NCBI RefSeq assembly: GCF_900187605.1
Contig: NZ_FYEA01000004.1
Coordinates: 62,001-126,000 of the forward strand
DNA: 64,000 nucleotides
Origin: Pseudomonas sp. Irchel 3H7
GTDB lineage: Bacteria; Pseudomonadota; Gammaproteobacteria; Pseudomonadales; Pseudomonadaceae
Direction: 5' to 3'
The notes under the pieces were generated by a model that was not told where the DNA came from, made no database searches, and saw only the letters and a program-made list of their open reading frames with translations. Positions 36,252-43,209 of this stretch are shown piece after piece; positions within the stretch are counted from its first letter, which is position 1; every line of letters starts with the position of its first letter. A program made the translations under genes and the position numbers.

Positions 36252-36944
36252 ATGCACCATTACCCCTTCGTCAAAATGCGCAGTCGCAACTTCACCTCAG
36301 GAGAACGTCACAAGCGTTCTATCGTCTGTTCCAACCGGTTATGGGACAACGCCAGTACGGTAACTTTTTCGTTCATGGAGGATTTACCCGATGAATTGGC
36401 CTACCGGGTCGAACGGATAATTCGTCAATGGGAGCCCTTTGTCAGCCTGACATTTGCCCAGGTCGAACAAGGCCTGGGACAGATCCGTATCGCCCTGAAC
36501 GGCGAAGCGAACTGGTCGGAAATCGGCACCGAAGCGTTGGAAGTCGATCCAGAAGAACCCACGCTGGTCATCCAGACTGAACCGCAACACCCGCTGTTTG
36601 AAGCCACGCTGCTGCATGAGTTCGGACATGCACTGGGGTTTCATCATGCCCATCTGCATCCCGATGCCAATATTCCATGGGATATAGAAGCTGTGTACAA
36701 GTACTTCAGCGAAACTCAGGGCTGGAACCGCGAAGAAATTGAACTGAATATCTTCCGCCTCGACAGTTGCGACATTACTTCCAGGGGAGAATACGACAGC
36801 CTTTCCATCTTGCATTATCCGGTACCCAACTTTCTGACCCACGGCAACTTCGAGATTGCCTTCAACCTGAAACTCAGTGAACGGGACAAACGCCTGGCCA
36901 AACAAAGTTATCCGGCCATTGATTATCAAGCTCAGGTTATTTGA
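36252..36944 (+). CDS. Small astacin/metzincin-like zinc metalloprotease
   Basis: A 230-residue protein with the metzincin zinc motif HEFGHALGFHH (His122, Glu123, His126, His132). About 60 residues later comes SLSILHYPV, which aligns with the astacin Met-turn SxMHY but has Leu187 in place of the Met. No signal peptide or prodomain is evident, so it may act in the cytoplasm or need another export route. ATG 36252 is preferred; the open frame also allows a TTG at 36246. Its 3' end overlaps the convergent antiporter by 8 bp. It looks slightly less GC-rich than its neighbours, so it may be acquired. The substrate is unknown. Confidence 0.75.
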   Translation: MHHYPFVKMRSRNFTSGERHKRSIVCSNRLWDNASTVTFSFMEDLPDELAYRVERIIRQWEPFVSLTFAQVEQGLGQIRIALNGEANWSEIGTEALEVDPEEPTLVIQTEPQHPLFEATLLHEFGHALGFHHAHLHPDANIPWDIEAVYKYFSETQGWNREEIELNIFRLDSCDITSRGEYDSLSILHYPVPNFLTHGNFEIAFNLKLSERDKRLAKQSYPAIDYQAQVI

Positions 36945-38568
36945 CCTGCCCCAAGTTGGCCTCGCTCAAATCCAGATCGGCCAACACTTCTCGGAGAACG
37001 TCATCACCTATCTGATGCTGACGACTGAGACTATAGAGCTCCAGGCGCTGCGCCCTCAGCGCCTTCAAGCGCAGGCGACGCTCAAGCAGATCCATCTGGA
37101 ACGCCAGGGCCTGCGCTTCGGCGGAATCGTTGAAGACCTCCAGTTGATGGCGATACTCGGACATGATCCGCGCCTTCAGTTCGGCTGACAGAGCGGCTTG
37201 AGCAGCGTCCTGCGGGGTAGTTTCTTCGGTTTCGAGCGCGTGAATCGCCGCCTCTGCGGTTTTACGCCACGCGTCGCGCACTTCCTGGCGCCGTTTGTCA
37301 TCCGGACTTTTCTCGATGCCGCGCAACAACAGTGGCAGCGCGATGCACGCCGAAATCAGCGACAGCAAAATCACCCCGGCAGCAATGAAGATCAACAGAT
37401 CACGCTCGGGAAACGCCTCCGCCCCCATCAACATCGGCACCGACATCACCCCGGCCAGCGTCACCGCACCGCGCACACCGCCGACGGTCAGCAGCCAGCA
37501 GGAGCGCGCGGTCGGCACTTGCGTCAGATCACCCTTACCGCGCAAACGCCGCAGCAATACCGATAAACGCCAGATGCTCTGCACCCAGATAAATCGCAAC
37601 AAAACCAGCGCGAGAAAAATCGCCACAACATCGAGGCAGCGATAGAACAACGTCGGCCACAACGTCGGCTCGTGGCTGACCACGGCTTTGATGATGTCCG
37701 GCAATTGCAGGCCGAGCAGGAGGAAAATCAGCCCGTTGAAAGCGAACTCCAGCAGCGACCAGACACTGCGATTAAGCAAGCGAGTGCTGGTCTGTCGTGG
37801 CAGCAGATCGAGCCAGCTCTGCATCATCCCCGCCGCCACGGCCGAGAGAATGCCCGACACGCCAAGACGTTCGGCCAATACATAAGCGGCGAACGGCAAC
37901 AGCAACATGAACACAACGTGCGTCGCGGGATCGTCCCAACCGCGAGCGATCATCCACGCCCGCAAACGCCCGACCAGCCAGCTCAATGCCACACCGACCG
38001 CCAGTCCGCCGAGCGCCACCACGACAAAGGTCAGGCTGGCGTTGGTCAGCGAGAACACGCCCGTGATGGCCGCCACCAGGGCGAACTTGAAGGTCACCAG
38101 ACCCGAGGCATCGTTCATCAGCGCCTCGCCCTGCAATATATGCATCAGCGGGGTCGGCAAGCGATTTTGCGAAATGGCCGACACCGCCACGGCGTCCGTA
38201 GGCGACAACACTGCCGCCAGGGCGAAGGCCACCGGCAGCGGAATTGACGGCAATAACCAATGAATGAAGTAGCCGGCGCCGACCACGGTGAACAGCACTA
38301 GTCCCACCGCCAGCGTAAGGATCGGCCCGCGCAGGTGCCAGAACTCGCGCTTGGGCATGCGCCAGCCGTCGGAGAACAACAATGGCGGCAGAAACAGAAA
38401 CAGGAACAATTCGGGATCGAGGGCCACGTGCAGCCCCAGCGTCGGCCAGGCGAGCAAGGCGCCGGCGGCAATCTGGACCAGTGGCAGCGGCAGCGGGATG
38501 ACCCGTCCGACCAGACGCGAGACGCTGACCAGCATCAGCAGGATGAGGACGGTGTAAGCAGTTTGCAT
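36937..38568 (-). CDS. Na+/H+ antiporter, CPA1 family
   Basis: A 543-residue membrane protein with about 12 hydrophobic segments over residues 1-420 and a charged cytoplasmic C-terminal tail of about 120 residues. The CPA1 ion-binding motifs LSPTDAVAVSAI and MNDASGLVTFKFAL are present. It exchanges cytoplasmic cations for protons in the inner membrane. It is convergent with the small protease and overlaps its last 8 bp. No operon partner was seen. Confidence 0.9.
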   Translation of the reverse strand: MQTAYTVLILLMLVSVSRLVGRVIPLPLPLVQIAAGALLAWPTLGLHVALDPELFLFLFLPPLLFSDGWRMPKREFWHLRGPILTLAVGLVLFTVVGAGYFIHWLLPSIPLPVAFALAAVLSPTDAVAVSAISQNRLPTPLMHILQGEALMNDASGLVTFKFALVAAITGVFSLTNASLTFVVVALGGLAVGVALSWLVGRLRAWMIARGWDDPATHVVFMLLLPFAAYVLAERLGVSGILSAVAAGMMQSWLDLLPRQTSTRLLNRSVWSLLEFAFNGLIFLLLGLQLPDIIKAVVSHEPTLWPTLFYRCLDVVAIFLALVLLRFIWVQSIWRLSVLLRRLRGKGDLTQVPTARSCWLLTVGGVRGAVTLAGVMSVPMLMGAEAFPERDLLIFIAAGVILLSLISACIALPLLLRGIEKSPDDKRRQEVRDAWRKTAEAAIHALETEETTPQDAAQAALSAELKARIMSEYRHQLEVFNDSAEAQALAFQMDLLERRLRLKALRAQRLELYSLSRQHQIGDDVLREVLADLDLSEANLGQVK

Positions 38569-38672
38569 AAAGCGGAAATCTCAGACAATCGACAGCGTTG
38601 AACTGCCATATTAGCCGCTTAGGCTGTGTCTGACCGTTGCACCTATGTCGCACGCCCGCAACGCCACCCCAA

Positions 38673-38761
38673 TGTGGGAGCGAGCTTGCTCGCGAATGCG
38701 GTGGATCAATCAACACTCAATTGACTGAAGCGGCCCCTTCGCGAGCAGGCTCGCTCCCACA
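38673..38761. repeat. Inverted pair of REP elements (family C)
   Basis: The 24-nt arms 38673-38696 and 38738-38761 (core GGGAGCGAGC and TGCTCGCGAA) are inverted copies with one mismatch and a 41-bp loop. They lie in the 291-bp divergent gap between the antiporter and the Spx-like gene. Confidence 0.88.
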
Positions 38762-38808
38762 GGTTTTGCAGCGTTACGACAACCGTGGCCGACGAAACCG
38801 TTTGGTCA

Positions 38809-38817
38809 TGGCATAAT
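38809..38817 (+). promoter_or_regulatory. Likely -10 of the Spx/YffB-like gene
   Basis: TGGCATAAT fits an extended -10 box (TGn then CATAAT), 43 bp before the TTG start at 38860 and just after the REP pair. The -35 is weak. Confidence 0.4.
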
Positions 38818-38859
38818 CCGACACCATTTTTCTCCAGCACCTGTAAAGGGGGCGATTCC

Positions 38860-39222
38860 TTGACCGTTTCAAGTAAAACGTTGCACCTTTTCGGCATCAA
38901 AGCCTGCGACACCATGAAGAAGGCGCGCACCTGGCTCGATGAACACGCTGTCAGCTACGACTTTCACGACTACAAGACCGCCGGCATCGACCGTGAGCAC
39001 CTGACCCAATGGTGTGACGAACATGGCTGGCAAACGGTGTTGAACCGTGCAGGCACGACCTTTCGCAAACTCGACGACGAACGTAAAGCCGATCTCGACC
39101 AGTCGAAAGCCATCGAACTGATGCTCGCTCAACCCTCGATGATCAAGCGCCCGGTGCTCGATCTCGGTGACCGAACCCTGATTGGCTTCAAGCCAGATAT
39201 CTACGCGGCCGCTCTGAAGTAA
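38860..39222 (+). CDS. Spx/MgsR-family (ArsC-like) protein, YffB type
   Basis: A 120-residue thioredoxin-fold protein of the ArsC/Spx superfamily. LHLFGIKACDTMKKARTWLDE carries one Cys in the position used by glutathione-linked YffB proteins, and the RTFRKLDD and IKRPVLDLGDRTLIGF segments are typical. I choose the TTG at 38860, because GGGGG lies 7 nt upstream and the product then matches family length. The longer frame from 38785 would add 25 unlike residues. It lies 33 bp before dapD. Confidence 0.82.
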   Translation: MTVSSKTLHLFGIKACDTMKKARTWLDEHAVSYDFHDYKTAGIDREHLTQWCDEHGWQTVLNRAGTTFRKLDDERKADLDQSKAIELMLAQPSMIKRPVLDLGDRTLIGFKPDIYAAALK

Positions 39223-39255
39223 GCAGCCCGTCACTCTTTGTAGAGGTGTATTTAC

Positions 39256-40290
39256 ATGTCCAATTCCCTGTTCAGCATCGCCTTTGGTGTCGGCACTCAG
39301 AACCGTCAAGGCGCGTGGCTGGAAGTGTTCTACGCACAGCCACTGCTCAACCCATCGGCCGAACTGGTCGCCGCTGTTGCGCCGATCCTCGGTTATACCG
39401 AAGGCAACCAGGCCATTACCTTCACCACCGCTCAGGCTGCGCAACTGGCTGAAGCCGTAAAAGGCATCGACGCCGTGCAAGGCAAGCTGTTGACCCGTCT
39501 GGCCGAAAGCCACAAGCCGCTGGTCGCCACCCTGCTGGCAGAAGACTCGCAACTGACCTCGACACCTGAGGCTTACCTCAAGCTGCATCTGCTGTCGCAC
39601 CGTCTGGTCAAGCCGCACGGCGTGAGCCTGGCCGGTATCTTCCCGTTGCTGCCGAACGTTGCCTGGACCAGCCAGGGCGCCATCGACCTGAGCGAACTGG
39701 CGGAAATGCAACTGGAAGCGCGTCTGCGCGGCGAGTTGCTGGAAGTATTCTCGGTGGACAAGTTCCCGAAAATGACCGACTACGTGGTTCCGGCTGGCGT
39801 GCGTATCGCTGACGCCGCGCGTCTGCGTCTGGGCGCTTACGTCGGTGAAGGCACCACCGTGATGCACGAAGGTTTCATCAACTTCAACGCCGGCACCGAA
39901 GGCCCGGGCATGATCGAAGGCCGCGTTTCCGCTGGCGTATTCGTCGGCAAGGGTTCGGACCTGGGCGGCGGTTGCTCGACCATGGGCACCCTGTCGGGCG
40001 GCGGCAACATCGTGATCAAGGTCGGCGAAGGCTGCCTGATCGGCGCCAACGCCGGTATCGGTATCCCGTTGGGCGACCGCAACACCGTTGAGTCGGGCCT
40101 GTACGTGACGGCCGGCACCAAGGTGGCGCTGCTCGACGAAAACAACAATCTGGTCAAGGTTGTGAAGGCGCGTGAGCTGGCCGGTCAGACTGACCTGCTG
40201 TTCCGTCGCAATTCGGAAACCGGTGCTGTGGAGTGCAAAACCCACAAATCGGCGATCGAACTGAACGAAGCGCTGCACGCTCACAACTAA
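39256..40290 (+). CDS. dapD: 2,3,4,5-tetrahydropyridine-2,6-dicarboxylate N-succinyltransferase
   Basis: A 344-residue DapD of the long Pseudomonas/actinobacterial type. An N-terminal domain of about 140 residues is followed by a left-handed beta-helix (about 175-300, with GAYVGEGTTVMHEGFINFNAG and SDLGGGCSTMGTLSGGG). It succinylates tetrahydrodipicolinate in DAP/lysine synthesis. GAGG lies before the ATG, and the gene ends at a REP hairpin. Confidence 0.96.
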   Translation: MSNSLFSIAFGVGTQNRQGAWLEVFYAQPLLNPSAELVAAVAPILGYTEGNQAITFTTAQAAQLAEAVKGIDAVQGKLLTRLAESHKPLVATLLAEDSQLTSTPEAYLKLHLLSHRLVKPHGVSLAGIFPLLPNVAWTSQGAIDLSELAEMQLEARLRGELLEVFSVDKFPKMTDYVVPAGVRIADAARLRLGAYVGEGTTVMHEGFINFNAGTEGPGMIEGRVSAGVFVGKGSDLGGGCSTMGTLSGGGNIVIKVGEGCLIGANAGIGIPLGDRNTVESGLYVTAGTKVALLDENNNLVKVVKARELAGQTDLLFRRNSETGAVECKTHKSAIELNEALHAHN

Positions 40291-40307
40291 GTGCTTGAAT
40301 AATCCAT

Positions 40308-40379
40308 TGTAGGAGTGAGCCTGCTCGCGATGCTTTTAGCGCCCTCACGGACGCCATCGCGAGCAGGCTCACTCCTACA
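40308..40379. repeat. Inverted pair of REP elements (family B)
   Basis: The arms 40308-40332 and 40355-40379 are perfect 25-bp inverted copies with a 22-bp loop, between dapD and csdA. The hairpin probably forms the dapD mRNA 3' end. Confidence 0.9.
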
Positions 40380-40426
40380 GGATTTGGCGTACATCCCGCC
40401 CCTCTTCACCAGGGCTAAAAACTGTG

Positions 40427-41629
40427 ATGATTCCCTCCCCGTGGCGTGCCGATTTCCCGGCCATCGCCGCGCTGCAACGGCAAGACCAGACCTATCTGGA
40501 CAACGCCGCCACCACGCAAAAACCCCAAGCCCTGCTCGACGCACTGACGCATTACTACGCCAACGGCGCGGCCAATGTGCATCGTGCGCAACACCTGCCC
40601 GGCGCCCATGCCACGCAGGCGTTCGAGGACAGTCGGCTGAAGGTTGCCCAGTGGCTGAATGCCGGTGACAGCGGGCAGATCATCTTTACCCATGGCGCCA
40701 CCAGTGCGCTGAACCTCCTGGCGTATGGCCTGGAACATCTTTTCCACCCTGGCGATGAAATTGTCATTAGCGCCCTGGAGCATCACGCCAACCTGCTGCC
40801 ATGGCAGCAACTGGCCCAACGGCGAAGTCTCAAACTGGTGATCCTGCCGCTGGATGCCGACGGCCTGATCGACCTTGCTGTCGCTGTGCATTTGATAGGC
40901 CCGCGCACGCGATTGCTGGCAGTCAGTCAGTTGTCCAACGTGCTCGGCGCGTGGCAGCCATTGCCGGCGTTGCTGGGCATGGCCAAGGCGCAGAACGCGC
41001 TGACCGTGGTCGATGGCGCGCAAGGCGTGGTGCATGGTCGGCATGACGTGCAGGCGCTGGGTTGCGACTTTTATGTATTTTCCAGCCACAAGCTCTATGG
41101 GCCTGATGGCCTTGGCGTGCTGTTCGGGCGCAATGCAGCACTTGAGCAGCTGAAGCCCCGGCAGTTCGGCGGCGAAATGGTCCTGGAAGCCAACTATCAC
41201 GACTCGCGCTTTCGCCCTGCGCCGCTGGGCTTCGAGGCCGGTACGCCGCCGATTGCCAGTGTCATCGGCCTTGGCGCCACGCTGGATTATCTGGCGGGTC
41301 TGGATCAGGACGCTGTGTCTGCCCATGAAGCCGCGTTGCATGACTATTTGCTGCATGGACTCGCGGCGCGTAACGGCATTCGTCTGCTCGGCAAGCCGCA
41401 ATTGGCGCTGGCGAGTTTCGTCGTTGAAGGTGTGCACAACGCTGATTTGGCGCACTTGCTGACTGAGCAAGGCATTGCCGTGCGCGCCGGGCATCATTGC
41501 GCGATGCCGCTGCTGAAAAGCTTTGAGCTGGCCGGGGCGATTCGTGTGTCACTGGCGCTGTACAACGATTCGGAAGATCTGGAGCGCTTTTTTGAAGCGC
41601 TGGATCAGGCGCTGGAGTTGTTGCGATGA
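40427..41629 (+). CDS. csdA: Cysteine desulfurase, CsdA/SufS class
   Basis: A 400-residue group II cysteine desulfurase that strips sulfur from Cys as a persulfide. DNAATTQKP is at the N-terminus, the PLP lysine is in FSSHKLYGPDG, and the persulfide Cys is in VRAGHHCAMPLL. A GTG at 40424 directly before the ATG is an equally possible start. It overlaps csdE by 4 bp (ATGA), so the desulfurase and its sulfur acceptor are coupled. Confidence 0.94.
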   Translation: MIPSPWRADFPAIAALQRQDQTYLDNAATTQKPQALLDALTHYYANGAANVHRAQHLPGAHATQAFEDSRLKVAQWLNAGDSGQIIFTHGATSALNLLAYGLEHLFHPGDEIVISALEHHANLLPWQQLAQRRSLKLVILPLDADGLIDLAVAVHLIGPRTRLLAVSQLSNVLGAWQPLPALLGMAKAQNALTVVDGAQGVVHGRHDVQALGCDFYVFSSHKLYGPDGLGVLFGRNAALEQLKPRQFGGEMVLEANYHDSRFRPAPLGFEAGTPPIASVIGLGATLDYLAGLDQDAVSAHEAALHDYLLHGLAARNGIRLLGKPQLALASFVVEGVHNADLAHLLTEQGIAVRAGHHCAMPLLKSFELAGAIRVSLALYNDSEDLERFFEALDQALELLR

Positions 41630-42036
41630 GCTTGCCGCTCGAAGCCGCCGAGGCGCTGCAGACTTTTCAGAATGCAGCGGGCTGGGAGCAGCGGGCGCGG
41701 TTGTTGATGCAGTTTGGTGATCGATTGCCGGCGCTGGATGACGCGCAAAAGTGTGACGCAAACCGGGTGCATGGCTGTGAGAGTCAGGTGTGGCTGGTCG
41801 GGACGTTGTGCGATGGTCACTGGCAGTTCAGCGCCAGCAGCGATGCGCGGATGATTCGTGGGTTGGTGGCGTTGTTGCTGTTGCGGGTTAACGGACTGTC
41901 AGCGGCGGAGTTGCAGCAAATTGATCTGCCGGACTGGTTCAATCAGCTCGGCCTTTCGCGCCAGCTATCGCCCTCGCGCAGCAATGGCCTTAACGCCGTG
42001 CTCCAGCGAATGAATGAGTTGGCCACCACCCTGTAG
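41626..42036 (+). CDS. csdE: SufE-family sulfur acceptor, CsdE-like
   Basis: A 136-residue SufE-fold protein. The acceptor Cys is in KCDANRVHGCESQVWL. It takes persulfide sulfur from CsdA. The TAG stop codon lies inside the left arm of a family-A REP (TGTAGGAG), so the repeat supplies the gene's end. The convergent tcdA gene belongs to the same sulfur/t6A-modification neighbourhood. Confidence 0.92.
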   Translation: MSLPLEAAEALQTFQNAAGWEQRARLLMQFGDRLPALDDAQKCDANRVHGCESQVWLVGTLCDGHWQFSASSDARMIRGLVALLLLRVNGLSAAELQQIDLPDWFNQLGLSRQLSPSRSNGLNAVLQRMNELATTL

Positions 42037-42117
42037 GAGCTGCCGCAGGCTGCGATCTTTTGATCTTGAAAACAGGATCAAAAGATCGCAGCCTCGTTTC
42101 ACTCGACAGCTCCTACA
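42032..42117. repeat. Inverted pair of REP elements (family A), diverged
   Basis: TGTAGGAGCTGCCGCAGGCTGCGATCTTTTGATC on the left pairs with an inverted copy ending at 42117 that has an insertion in its outer arm. It lies between convergent csdE and tcdA and contains the csdE stop codon. Confidence 0.82.
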
Positions 42118-42133
42118 GGGGAATGCAGTCCAA

Positions 42134-42157
42134 TGTGGGAGCGGGCTTACTCGCGAA
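42134..42157. repeat. Single (half) REP element, family C
   Basis: One unpaired copy of the TGTGGGAGCGGGCTTACTCGCGAA type lies 16 bp after the family-A pair, in the csdE-tcdA gap. Confidence 0.75.
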
Positions 42158-42176
42158 GGGGCCATAAGCCCCAGCA

Positions 42177-42989
42177 TCAAGCCTGAGGTTTAACTCGGTC
42201 AGCCGGACGCCGAACCCCCGCAACAATCTTGTCCACAGCCTTGGTCGCCGCGACCATGCCAAACGTCGCCGTGACCATCATCACCGCGCCAAATCCACCC
42301 GCGCAGTCCAGCTTCACACCGTCGCCGACAAAGCTCTTCTGCAAACAAATGCTGCCATCCGGCTTCGGATAACGCAGTTGCTCCGTGGAAAACACACACG
42401 GCACGCTGTAATGCCGAGTCACGGTGCGCGAAAAACCATAATCGCGACGCAACGTCGAGCGCACTTTCGAGGCCAACGGGTCGTTGAACGTACGGTTGAG
42501 ATCACACACCTGAATCAGCGTCGGATCGATCTGCCCGCCCGCGCCGCCCGTGGTAATGATCTGGATCTTGCGGCGCTTGCACCAAGCGATCAGCGCAGCC
42601 TTGGCGTTGACCGCGTCGATGCAGTCAATCACGCAGTCGATGTTCGGCGTGATGTATTCAGCCATGGTCTCGCGGGTGACGAAATCCGCCACCGCGTGCA
42701 CGGTGCAATCCGGGTTGATCCCGCGCAGGCGCTCGGCCATCACCTCGACCTTGGGTTTGCCGACGGTGCTGTCCAGCGCGTGCAACTGACGGTTGGCGTT
42801 GCTGACGCAGACGTCATCGAGATCGAACAGCGAAATCTCACCGACACCACAACGGGCCATGGCTTCCGCCGCCCAGGAACCGACGCCACCGACGCCGACG
42901 ATCGCCACATGGGCCGCGCGCAAACGCGCCAGGCCTTCGATGCCATACAAACGGGCGATGCCTGCAAACCGCGGATCTTCTGTACTCAT
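42177..42989 (-). CDS. tcdA: tRNA threonylcarbamoyladenosine dehydratase TcdA (CsdL)
   Basis: A 270-residue E1-like ATP-dependent enzyme that cyclises t6A37 to ct6A in ANN-decoding tRNAs. The nucleotide motif VGVGGVGSWAAEAMARCG is followed by ISLFDLDDVCVSNANRQLHA, and a C-terminal membrane-like Gly/Ala stretch is present. ATG 42989 has GGGG 8 nt upstream; ATG 42995 is too close to it. In E. coli this gene sits beside csdA-csdE; here it is convergent. Confidence 0.93.
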   Translation of the reverse strand: MSTEDPRFAGIARLYGIEGLARLRAAHVAIVGVGGVGSWAAEAMARCGVGEISLFDLDDVCVSNANRQLHALDSTVGKPKVEVMAERLRGINPDCTVHAVADFVTRETMAEYITPNIDCVIDCIDAVNAKAALIAWCKRRKIQIITTGGAGGQIDPTLIQVCDLNRTFNDPLASKVRSTLRRDYGFSRTVTRHYSVPCVFSTEQLRYPKPDGSICLQKSFVGDGVKLDCAGGFGAVMMVTATFGMVAATKAVDKIVAGVRRPADRVKPQA

Positions 42990-43209
42990 GACCATTACCC
43001 CAAAAACCGGCGCGCATTATAGGGCTACACAGCGACAAGTTTTAAGCTTCGCGCTACAAGTGTAAGAACTTAAGTCAAAGTCGGCTGCCCAATGTCGGGC
43101 ATTTCCCTGTCTGATGTACGACTTGTGAACTGCCGGTGTAGGATGCGCGCCCCTCGGGCGTCTAGCCGACCGATCCTTCGTTCCACAGCCTTTGGAACCC
43201 GAAATAGCT

